A stretch of 64,000 nt of DNA from Posidonia oceanica (taxonomy: Eukaryota > Streptophyta > Magnoliopsida > Alismatales > Posidoniaceae): positions 51,860,001 through 51,924,000 of the forward strand of contig JAZBRS010000020.1 of assembly GCA_037176725.1 (NCBI GenBank), in the 5' to 3' direction. The notes under the pieces were generated by a model. That model ran no database searches. It worked only from the letters and a program-made list of their open reading frames with translations, and had not been told where the DNA came from. The position numbers were made by a program, and so were the translations under genes. This document shows positions 21,762 through 31,918 of the stretch, in pieces; position 1 is the first letter of the stretch; each line of letters opens with the position of its first letter.

Positions 21762-24700
21762 TGTAGACACCCCATTTTGACAGGCTGAATCAATGGAATC
21801 CTTCTGGTAGCTTCTGAACCCAAACCTAGACCCAAAACCACATCTTTCTTTTCAAATCAAACTCAAAACTAAACCTAGAATCACACCCATTTCCTAAACC
21901 TAGAAAACCACCCAAAAACCATAGGAAAACCCATCCTTCCTAACCTAGAAAACCCTCCAAAAAACCCTTAGAATTTCAAACCAAAACCACTCCCACAAAC
22001 CCTAGAAAACCTAGGTAAAACCCCCCTTTTTTCTAGCTCCCAAAACCCTTCCAAAACCTTCCAAAATCCCACCTCAAACCCTAGGTTAAACACTAGAAAC
22101 CTTAGGCCACACACTCACCCAATCCCACTCCATTTCCAAGCCTCTATCCCCTTCATCTCTCCAAATTATCCTTTTCTCTCTCCCAAATTATTCTTTTCTC
22201 TCTCCTCTCTATTTTCCCTCTTATTCTCCTTCTTTTCCTTCCCTTTTCTCTCCTTTTCTTGCTTGGCAGTGGGCCCACCTCGTGCATCTCTCCCTTCTAT
22301 ATTTTATCTGTATTTTTATTTGATTTTTATCTTATCTCTTGATTTTCTAATATTTAATTTCTTTCTTCCCCTCCCTTTCTTCTTTCTTTCTTTATTTCCT
22401 TCTTTTCTTCTTCCTCTCCTTTTCCTTTCTTCCATTAAACTTTTAAAACTCTAATTAAAAAAGGAAAACAAAAGAGAAATAAACCAAAACCTTAAAAAGA
22501 AATAATTAAAAACTTGGATAAACAATTAAAAGAAAAACGCAACTAAAACCAACTAAAAAACTAAGAATGCAATATAAGAAAATACAAAACAAACAAGAGG
22601 AAAATACTATTAAAAACAAACAAAAGAAAAATATAATCAAAACAAAAAAAGAAGAACCCTATTAAAAATAACAACAAATCAAAAGCAAATCCTAGAAAAA
22701 TAGAAACAATTAAAAAACCCTGAGATAAGTAATTAAAAAAACAATTAACAAATCTAAGGAAACAGTTAAAACTTAAAACAATTTAAAAGACTTAATTAAA
22801 AAGAAAAAGAGGAAAAACTTAACAAGAAAAACTTAACTTAAAAATAATTAAAAAACTTAACAAACATTTAAAACAAAATTAAAAAACAATTTAAAGAAAG
22901 CTTAAGAAAAACCATAAAAACTAAAATCAAAGCTAAAACCTCTCTCAACCCTAATTAACTAATTAAAAAACAATCCTTTAAAAACCTTATTAAAAATCCT
23001 AACCTAAAAACAACCACTTTAAAATATCTCCAAATCTTCTTATTTTATTTTAATTTTTTCTTCCTTTTCTTTCTTCCCTTTTTTTCTTTCTTCCCCATCT
23101 CCTTGCTTTCTTTCTTATTTTTCTTTTCCCTTTTTTGGTCCGGCCCGGCCCACCTGCCTCCTACCTTCTCCCCTCCTCTCCTTCTTTTCTTTTTTTCTCT
23201 CTTTCTTTTCCCGCATGCACGAGCCCAGCCCGCCTGCTTCCTCCTCCTTCCCTCCTTTCCTTCTTCTTCTGCTTCTTCTTCTCTCCCGCGAAGCTGCAAC
23301 AGCATTCCCTCTCGGATTTAAAATCCAAACCTCTCCCTCCATCACCTCCAGCAACAGAACCCACTCTTCTCTCACCCTCTCTCAGCTTTCCCATCTTCTC
23401 TTTGGCAGCATTAATGCAAGCATCGCCTCACCGGTCGCAGCCATCAGCTGCAGTTCTTCGCGCCAGTGGAATTTGAAATCCACAGCTTGCACCCACCCGT
23501 TCCAATGCCTCTGTTAAAACCAGCCCTTCAGCCTTTCCTTCACCACCTTTTGCCATCTGAGTGCAGCAGCCAGAGAGAGCATGAGAGCCCAAGAATTCCC
23601 TTCCTCCTCCTCCTTCCCTCTGAAATTCAGCCCTCCACAGACCTTCAAACCCCAGCAAATCCATCCCCAAACTTCACCCGACATCCAGCAATTCATCTCC
23701 ACCCATTCCACTCCCTGAATCAACCTAGAAACACCCAAAACTCCTCCATTCTCCTCCACAGAACTCATCACCTTCCACCCCAGAACTTCCAACACTACAG
23801 ACCCCAAAACTCTCCCCAAATCCTTCCCCTCAACTCACTGAAACACCACCTTTCCAGCCCTCCCAAGCTTCAGCTCAGCAACTCACCACAGCCTGAACCA
23901 TCCACCATAAACACCTATACCAACTTCTGTCCAGAATCCACCCAGCCAGCAAATTTCCTCCACAGACCTTCACAACCCAATTTGAGCACTTCCTCACTCT
24001 CACTGAACACCTAGCTACCCACCAGTACCCTCCGTTCAGCTCAAGGAGCAACATATCACCTCCCCCACCTCCGGCAGTCTCTGCAACACCCAAAAGAGCC
24101 AACTTCTCCCTCCGGTCTACAAGCTCATGTCTGAGCATCCAGGAAGCTCAGGAGCGACGCCTAGAGTAGATCCCGACCTTCGCGAGCCACCAGGGACGCC
24201 TGCACCAGCTGGACCACCACCGCCGACCTCTGCTAAAGCTACTAACGTCGGGGGAGCGCACCGGCCGTCGAAACAGGTACCTGCTTGCATCCTTAGTCTA
24301 GTTTTCCTCTCCTCTTGTTCCTCAGCCCATTGGATTACAGTTCTGGTCTGTGTCGTGCGAAGTCCGAGGACCTGTCTTCTCCGGCGAGCTTCTGCGTGCA
24401 GACCTCGCTCCAAGCCCGCTCGTCCCTCTTCGTCGATCCTCCGAGCATCGTGGAGCTTCCAGCAACGCTGTCCTGCCCTCCATTTCCACCGTCGACGCTT
24501 CCAGCCTCCGGTCTGCTTCCAGAGCTTCTGTAGAGCTCCGTCGTCTCCTCCGGTCTGCTCTAGGCTTCGTCATGGCGCGCCGACATGCCTTTGGCCTCCA
24601 GCCTCTGTGCACCTCCGGCGCAGCTTCCCAGCACTCCAGTGCCGCCCGATCACCCTTCCTTCTCCTGCACCAGCCTCTGCAAGCTTTCACTACAGTGTTT

Positions 24701-25249
24701 CCATTTAAATAATGCTGTTCATTTCGTTTGCTTTTATTTTTTCCTTAACTTATCAATTTTGCCCTGAAATTGCATTCTCGCCTTGCTATTTTGCTTATTT
24801 ACTTTCCAGTCCTGCCATCGTTTCAGAATCATTTAAATCTGAATAAAAATCATATGAAATTGCATGAAAAATATGTAGTTTTGCTTATTTGCATGTTAGT
24901 CCTGCTGCTGTACAAAAACTTCTGTTTTCTTTTAGTTTAAGCCCTGCAAGCTTTTTTTATTACATGTTAATCCTCTGCAGTTACAATTTTTTAGTTTTTC
25001 TTTAGTTCCAGCCCAGTTATTTATTTTATTTACATGTTGATCCTACTCTAGTTCAAATATCTTTTCTGTTTCTTATTTTCCAGTCTAGCAACTATTTTAT
25101 TTTGCATCTAAATCCTATGGTTGTTAAATGTCATTTAAATATCTGCTTTTATCTTATTACATTGCTTTTTAGTCCTACTTTTTATTTTATTTGCAATTCA
25201 ATCCTCTGTTTAGTTGTAAAATTCATTTAATTTCTTATTTTACCTTATT

Positions 25250-25720
25250 GCAATGCACTTTTATCCTGCTTTATTTTATTTTTGCATTTTAGTCCATTAT
25301 TTGCATTCACAGCATCATTTAATTGCATTTTTTCCTTATAAAATTGCATTCGAGCCCCTACATGATTTTAAATTACATTTCAGTCCTTTGCATGTTTAGA
25401 AAAATCATTTAATTGCATTTTTTCCTTATAAAATTGCATTCTGGCCCCTACATGATTTTAAATTACATTTCAGTCCTTTACATGTTTAGAAAAATCATTT
25501 AATTGCATATTTTATCATATAAAATTGCATTTTAGCTCCTGCATGTTTTCAAATTACATTTTAGTCCACTGTTTGCATTTACAGATCATCCAATTGCATA
25601 TTTTGCCATATAAAATTGCATTTTAGCCCCTACATATTTTTCAATTACCCTTTAGTCCTCTGCATGTTTAGAAAAGTCATTTAATTGCATCTTTACCATA
25701 TTAAATTGCATTTTAGACCC
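25250..25720 (+). promoter_or_regulatory. ~90-bp repeat with TATAAAATTGCATT cores (candidate promoter array)
   Basis: TATAAAATT occurs at 25337, 25427, 25518 and 25609, with a diverged TATTAAATT near 25699, so the period is 90-91 bp. Each core is followed by GCATT. The array lies a few hundred bp upstream of the conserved palindrome and putative intron. Promoter function is inferred from the TATA-like word and position only. Confidence 0.45.
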
Positions 25721-26136
25721 TACATTTTATTTTATTTGCATCTAGACCCTCAACTTTTCAAAAACATTGCATATAGGCCCTTAACTTTTCAAAAACATTG
25801 CATATAGGTCCTTAACTTTTCTAAAACATCACGCTTAGGTTATTTTTTGCATTTTTGCATGCAATGCACCCATGCATCACTGCACTTAGTATTTTTGCAC
25901 ACTTTTAAGTACTCTTAGCTCCCATGTATGTGGGAGGACCTGTTCTGCACACCCCTAGGACTCCTTTTACACTTAGATCCCTTCTCTTCCCCTGGCCCTT
26001 CGGCCTTCTGCCTTGAAGCCTAGATTTCTTCCGATCGGACCGCCAGATCTTCACAACCAAGTTACCTGGACCTCCCCGGTGGAGCAGACTCCTATGCAGA
26101 CCAAGTTCATCTCTAATCAGGCTTCAGATCTCCAAG

Positions 26137-26462
26137 GTAAGTCCTTCTGAACTCCTACACAGCACCCTTTTGCACATCATTTGCATTGCATGCATTGTTT
26201 TTGCATCGCGCTTTCCAAGCATGTAGATTAGGACTTCCTCTTCTTGCCTGTCAACTCTACTCCCCCTTTTCGCGTACTCTTAGTATTTTTGGGTTGAGTT
26301 TTCCCTAGATTCGCTACTAATTGCGACCTTCTTCCCCCTTTTCCACGATCCGATTGCACCGCGAGCTTTTGGCAGTGTGCGAGACACATCGTGGGACACT
26401 TTAGTGGGAAATAGTCACAGAATAGTGGTGATCCCTCCGCTTGCCTTCTTTCCCCTTTGTAG
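26137..26462 (+). other. Putative LTR-internal intron, element A
   Basis: Donor TCCAAG|GTAAGTCC at 26137 is a perfect consensus; acceptor TTTCCCCTTTGTAG|GTC ends at 26462. The length of 326 nt is identical to that in the D LTR. Confidence 0.55.
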
Positions 26463-27358
26463 GTCTTCACACCTACAATGTGTGGTCCTTAAGCAGTGTT
26501 TGTCCTCACGCTTACACTGCTTGCCTCTTCTTACTTGTTTTTCTCTTCCCCTGTGTATCTGCATCGCATGGCTTTTACGATGTTTTGTTTCGCTTGTTTC
26601 TTGCACCGTTTTGTGCACCTGCTTTGTTTCCTGTACCGTTTTGCGTGCCCGCTTTGTTTCTTGCACTATTTTGCATGCCTGCTTTGTTTCTCGCACTGTT
26701 TTGCATGCCGACCTTCGTTTCTAGCACCGTTTTGCGTATTTAACGTTGTTTTCCCTTGCATGTCACCCGTGTTCCCTGGTTTTACCGATGTTTTGATTTG
26801 TCACCTGCATTTGCATATAGGGCAGTGATGCTTACTGCCTGGAGTTCTCACGAACCAGGGTTCCCCCTGTTCGGAACACAGACAGTGTTGCTGAGCGCTT
26901 AGATAGCACGTTTAATTCCTTGCATCGCATTCCATCACTTAGAGCACACCTATGTGCATCTAATTAGGCATTCATGGCACTTAGGCATTCAAAGTCTGCA
27001 TTTCCCTGCATATGCGAGCGTAAACCTAGAAAGACCGATTCTCGGGCGTGTCAGGGGTGCCTAACACCTTCCCCACACGTAACAGGAGTCCTTGCCCTTT
27101 CTCTTGGCCTGTAATGACCATATTGCCCTTATCCTAGGCATGAGTCATATCATTTGCATTCATTTGCATCTCATTTCTTTTGCATTGCATTGCATTGCAT
27201 CCTTTGCTTGGTTTTGCGTGTTTATTCACGCATTTTCCTGATTTTCCTTGTCTCACGACTTAATAGACACGGTGGCGACTCTGATTTGTCTTATCTTCTT
27301 CTTTCCTTTCCTTTTTCCCTTTTTTAAGTGTTTCCAAGTCAAGTCTTCCTTCTCGGAC

Positions 27359-28212
27359 CCATCGACCGCAAAGGATGGGCTGACGATGAGTGATAGGTTT
27401 TGGACCCATCGATCGCAAGGAAGGATTGGTGTGATAAGTTTGCAATCATATCAACCAGAAATCGGATAAGTTTCGGACTTATCGGTCGGAAGCGATAGTT
27501 TACGGTCCTATCAACTGGAAGCGATAGATTGGTATGATAAGCTTTCATGCTTTTCAACCAGGATTGGATAAGTTTCGAACTTATCGGCCGCAAAGGTGGC
27601 ATGATGTGATAAATGATAGGTTTCGGACCCATCGACCGTAAAGGGTGAATGATAAGTTTTGGACTTATCGACCGGAAAGGATAGGTTTCAGACCCATCGA
27701 CCGCAAAGGTTGGATGATAAGTTTCGGACTTATCGACCGGAAAGGAAAGGTTTCGGAGCCATCGACCGCAAAGGATGGATGATAAGTTTCAGACTTATCG
27801 ACCAGAAAGGATAAGTTTTGGACCCATCGACCGCAAAGGATGGATGATAAGTTTCGGACTTATCGACCGAAAAGGATAGGTTTCGGACCCATTGACCGCA
27901 AAGGTTGCTGATAGATGATAGGTTTCGGACCTATCGGCCGCAAAGGGTTAAAATGTGATAAGTTTCGGACTTATCGACCGCAAAGGATTGGAATGTGATA
28001 AGTTTCAGACTTATTGACCGCAAACGGGAATGATAAGTTTTGGACTTATCGACCGCAAGAGAATTGGAATGTGATAAGTTTCGGACCTATCGACTGCAGG
28101 AGAAAGGTGATAAGTTTCGGACTTACCGACCGCAAGAGGAAAGGTGATAAGTTTCGGACCTACCGACCGCAAGGGAAAGGTGATAAGTTTCGGACTTACC
28201 GACCGCAAGGGA
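27359..28212 (-). repeat. ~65-bp dimeric hairpin array of element C
   Basis: Units such as GATAAGTTTCGGACTTATC alternate with GATAGGTTTCGGACCCATC, separated by GACCGCAAAGG. Dimer starts at 27651, 27716, 27781 and 27846 give an exact 65-bp period in the middle of the array; the ends are more irregular. Confidence 0.9.
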
Positions 28213-28300
28213 TCAGGGGCACCAAGATCCTAAAGCGGAGCAAGGAAACGGATGGGCCCGCGACAATTAGGCATGTCAGCCTAGGTGCAGCTAGAGATGT

Positions 28301-28378
28301 GATACCATGGGGCAGCGGAAAAAGATGCCCCTGGTATCAAGGAGGATACCAGGGGACAGCCGAAGCGCCCGTGGCATC
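28301..28378 (-). other. Conserved double stem-loop, element C copy
   Basis: GATACCATGGGGCA pairs with TGCCCCTGGTATC, then GATACCAGGGG pairs with CCCGTGGCATC; 78 nt in all. Confidence 0.75.
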
Positions 28379-28436
28379 GAAAAAGCAATAGACTAAGCTG
28401 ACGTGCTTGTCAAATGAGTAGTTAGGGCTACCAGCC

Positions 28437-28650
28437 CAAGGGTGAGTTGACGGACTCATCGTCGGACAGTTAGGGGTATCAGCCCGGGGGTGAGTTGACG
28501 GACTCATCGCTGGATAGTTAGGGGTATCAGCCTGGGGGTGAGTTGACGGACTCATCACCAGATAGTTAGGGGTATCAGCCCGAGGGTGAGTTGACGAACT
28601 CATCGCCGGATAGTTAGGGGTATCAGCCCAGCGGATACCCAGCTAGGAGC
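28437..28650 (-). repeat. 48-bp hairpin tandem array of element C
   Basis: Four to five units containing GAGTTGACGGACTC and GGATAGTTAGGGGTATCAGC. The same class occurs in element B (6285-6670, 8285-8440). Confidence 0.88.
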
Positions 28651-28994
28651 GCTCGGCGGCTTTTGCCCGTGCTGACGATACTGGTCTGCAAAGATTCTAG
28701 CGTCCAAGTGTAATGCAGGGTACTTTTGTAGCTTCCCTTGGCACTGAGAGTGTTGATAGTTACTTCTGAGCTTGTAGGTTCTGATAGTGCCCTTCTCATG
28801 ACTCATAGGGGCTGAGGAGATATGCTGAAGATATGATTGTAAGACCATGTATGCACCATGTTATGGAAGCCAAACCAAACATACAAGCACATGATACAAA
28901 ACACCCTTGCATTAACAAAGTCTTGATTACATGCCTATGACAAGTAGAACAGAGTACAGCAAGACTCAAAAAGGGATAAGCAGATGCGGAGGCC
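28651..28994 (-). other. Spacer downstream of the 3' ORF, element C
   Basis: Non-coding; partly shared with A 19774-20119 and D 57571-57884. No other feature seen. Confidence 0.6.
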
Positions 28995-30197
28995 CTAGTC
29001 AGTGCGGGCCTTCTTCGACTTCCTAGTGTCAGGGAAGAGAGGTGCGGCAGGTGGGATCTCGTTAATGGGCCAGAGCCCCTGTACTTCAGTTAGATACTCA
29101 GGAGTACATCCTGAGCCCCTTGCTACTACAATGTCTGTGGATTTTATGCCATGGCGCAGGAGGTCTGCTAACTCTGTTGTGGGTGCAACTGTGCTGAAGG
29201 GATAGGGCCGGACTAGTTTTGGCGCAGTGCTGTCAACAAATGCCCCTTGGCGGAGACCAAATTGCCGCATGACCTTGATGAGGTGATACTCCACGCCTTT
29301 AGTGAATCCTGACAGGACGACCAGGCACATGTCGCAGGCGTCAAAGAAGACGGTGAACAGCTCTGCTACAGATGGAATGATACGCCAAGTTACTGTATCA
29401 TCAGTCAGCTGTTCCAGCCTTTCGTACTCTTTGCGAACAGTTTTGATGGTCTTGGCGTGGCCGCTACTGTAGTAAGTCTCGAAAGCATGCTTCTAGGGGC
29501 GTAGGATGTCTACCTCCAGGTGTCCGGCTAACCACACTTGTACTAGGGCCCCGCAACCATGAAAGTGGCAGCAGCAGTGCGAAATGCGGTCCAGTCTGTG
29601 GTAGGTCTCAGCCAAGACGATAAGTGCCAGGTCAATTTGGCGGGTTACCACAGTAAGGGCAATCTCCGCAATTTCAATAGCTACAGTCATTCGGCCATGA
29701 CTGAAAATCAGCTCGCCCAAGAAGCAGGTGACAAAGCCGCGAAGCCACAGTTCATCTCCTAGTTCAGCGCGCTTCTTGGAGACTTCTTCAAAATAGTTCA
29801 GGCAAAGGGCAGGTGTGGGTCCGTCAACGCAGACCAATCTCTTCTCGCAGAATTGTGCAAAGAGCCTCGTAAGTTGCCTTAGGACGGTGACATAGCTAGA
29901 ACGCCCCATGAACACAGCAGGTCCCATGAGCATGGAGAAGCCGTAGATTCGGCGCACTTCTTCCAGAGTAAGTGTCAGCTCCGTCCTACCGAAGCGGAAA
30001 ATATGGTGTGCCGGTTTCCAGAACCTTGCAGCAGCACACAAAAGGTGTCGGCTGACCTCCACATCAGCAGCTTTTAGAAGTCTGGGTGGGATGCCCCACA
30101 GGCTCAACTTTTCACGGTCAGCTTCGGTGAGCATGGCAATCCATCCTCGGAGGGTCTTAGAGCAGTGCGCTGGGGTCAGCAAGGTGGGGAAACCCAT
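28995..30197 (-). pseudogene. DUF7745 / plant-mobile-domain-like 3' ORF of element C (single stop)
   Basis: Starts at the conserved MGFPTL (ATG 30197; an upstream in-frame ATG at 30236 is not shared) and ends at TAG 28995-28997, 400 codons exactly as in A. Motifs: FWKPAHHIFRFGRTELTLT (residues about 55-75), FLGELIFSHGRMTVAIEIAE (about 160-179), LAETYHRLDRI, HGCGALVQVWL. Only one internal stop is present, TAG at 29493, at a Gln codon that is also TAG in D (58419) and Gln in A. With no frameshift and one stop in 400 codons, this is the best-preserved copy. AGGTACTTGAAGATTTCGCA lies just upstream. Molecular role unknown; the family is best known from plant transposable elements. Confidence 0.88.
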
Positions 30198-31918
30198 GGC
30201 AGGCGAGGATGCAGATAACTGGTGCGAAATCTTCAAGTACCTGTAGCCAAAACTGTTTCATCAATCCAGAACATGTACAGGCATGAAACACTGGCAAACA
30301 GAGAAGCGAATGTGCATATAAAGCTGATAAAGCAATTCAAACACTACAACTAGCAATCACACCACAGAATTCAAGTACATTCAGCTAAGCAAAAGGGGTA
30401 TCGTCTGTACAAGGTGGAGCCACACGAGGGGCACCCTTATCTTTGTCTGTGCGGAGCAAGGAGACAAAGGAAGGGGGCTTCGTTTGCCTGGAACGAAGTC
30501 ACAAAGGAGGCGTGCTTGTCCTTGTTCTGTACGGAGCAAGGGGACAAGCGGAAAAGAGACTTCGTCTGTCCGGAGCGAAATCACACAGGGATTGGGGGTA
30601 GCGCCCGATTGCGCAAACCCGACGGCCCAAGCGGGCCCTAGGGGGTGTCAAGGTTGTCCTGCTGCCTCTAGAGTGATCGCCCTGTCTCTGGCTATTAATG
30701 CTTTCCCTAAGCTACTGGACTGGTGGTGATTAGCTAATCTGAAGCTTGGAGGCGGTCAACCTGCCTTGGTAGAAGTACTGTCCTAGTGTTGAGCCGAGCC
30801 TTGCAGAGCGGGAGGAAAAGGGGGTGGGGATGATTTGATAGCGAATAGATGCATGCATGCTCTATACTAAATTTATCGCCTTCAGCATACGGAGTGCTTG
30901 ATACCTGCTGCAAAGGAAGGAGTAGTCTCTGACTCACTAGACTCTACTTGGATTCCTAACTGTTGGTGGCGCTTTGGAAAGGGTGTTATGGGTGCTTGGA
31001 TGGTGGTGTAGTGAGGACGGGCTCCATGCCAAACTCTCAAGGAGCTACACCTACTCTTTTCATTTTTTCTTGTCATTTTTTGCTCCCACATAGGTGTGTA
31101 GTACTTTCCCTATCCCTGGCCTAGGGGGAAGATGGGTGTCTGGTGATGGCTGGGATGAGTGGTTAGGCCCCATAGGATCCATGTACTTCCCAGGCACAAA
31201 TCTGGTTCCTCTCTAAGACAGGGAAAGGGGCGGAATCATGCTGCCTACCTTTGTTTCTAGGGCTGACCTTGTTTTTGCCCCTCCTTTTTTTTTTGTTTTG
31301 CTTACTATTGCTTTTTTTTATTTTTGTCTTTTCTTTCTTGTTCCCTTTCTTTTTTGCGGCTTCCTTTTTTTTTTGCAGGCTTCCGCCGTCCCTAACTCAA
31401 AGGTAATGGGCGCCTGGTTCTGAGGCAAAAGGGGCTGGGCTTTGCATAGCTTGTGGATTTGTAGGCATGGATGTGGATCCTCCCCAAGGCAAATTGGAGG
31501 GACGAGGTCGTACTACACACCTCTATCTCCAGGGTTAACTCCTGTCTTCGCCTTCTAGTTTTCTGTGAGGGCTAGGCTAAGGCATGTGGGTCTTGCTCAC
31601 ACTCTCTCACACCCTAGGATTGTTTTCTCCCTCTTGAGGTGTAGGTCTTGGAAGAGTTTAGACATTTCGTCTGTTCTCCTTGGATGGTGGCTCCCTCACT
31701 AGTTAGGACATCCAAGCAGTGTCAAGTGTGGTAGAGGGTACTCCTTCCAGACCAGGCAAACATCTCCGATTTTCGTCATCGGGCCCATGATAGCGATGTA
31801 CATAATGCATTTACAACCTCTTGCTGAGAAATAAACAAGCCTAAAATGCATGGAAAAGAAGGAATGCAAGAAGTATGAAGGAAAAGGTGTGCAAGGCGGC
31901 GACAGGCTACTGGTTGTA
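30198..31918 (-). other. Spacer between pol and 3' ORF, element C
   Basis: About 1.7 kb non-coding. It holds an element-C-specific cluster of hairpins at 30390-30610, a T-rich tract at 31280-31375 and blocks shared with A and D. A pyrimidine tract ending TTTGCAG|CAGG near 30910 corresponds to the acceptor-like site at 18145 in A. Confidence 0.7.
30390..30610 (+). repeat. Hairpin cluster related to the 78-bp satellite
   Basis: Several inverted repeats in tandem: CTTTGTCT...GGAGACAAAG, CTTCGTTTGCCTGGAACGAAG, CTTGTCC...GGGGACAAG and GACTTCGTCTGTCCGGAGCG. Absent from the same place in A and D. Confidence 0.65.

Larger units (their letters stand above)
1..27358 (+). mobile_element. Element A: Tat/Ogre-type Ty3/gypsy LTR retrotransposon, split by nested element B
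   Basis: Plus-strand element seen as two blocks, 1-4457 and 18059-27358, separated by element B. Order is 5' LTR end, truncated pol, spacer, B insertion, rest of spacer, DUF7745-like ORF, double stem-loop, hairpin arrays, polypurine tract and 3' LTR. Continuity across B is supported by elements C and D, where the pol-to-3'-ORF spacer is uninterrupted and has the same blocks in the same order; comparison with D suggests about 270 bp of A was lost at the B junction. PBS, leader, gag, protease and most of RT are deleted. The 5' LTR extends off the left edge. The 3' LTR stops abruptly at 27358, about 85 bp before its expected end, where inverted element C sequence begins. Confidence 0.85.
21762..27358 (+). 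repeat. 3' LTR of element A, 3'-truncated
   Basis: Starts TGTAGACACCCCATTTTGAC and shows, in order: AACCCTAG-rich start (21800-22120), CT-rich and A-rich tracts (22150-23220), GC-rich island (23290-24700), 90-bp TATA-like repeat (25250-25720), CTCCCATG-TATG-TGGGAGG palindrome (25918-25936), putative intron (26137-26462) and about five 30-bp repeats (26590-26740). It follows the 5' LTR copy up to TCTCGGAC at 27358, then changes to inverted element C repeats, so about the last 85 bp are missing. Confidence 0.87.

Noticed and set aside
22440..23230. Lys/Glu-rich and Phe/Ser-rich open frames in purine/pyrimidine tracts (also 16440-16760 and 54370-54755)
   Set aside because: Direct translation of simple sequence in all frames.
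23466..24708. Pro/Ser-rich open frames in the GC-rich island of the A LTR (182 and 193 residues)
   Set aside because: Low-complexity composition, no domain, and homologous DNA in B and D is open in other frames with indels.
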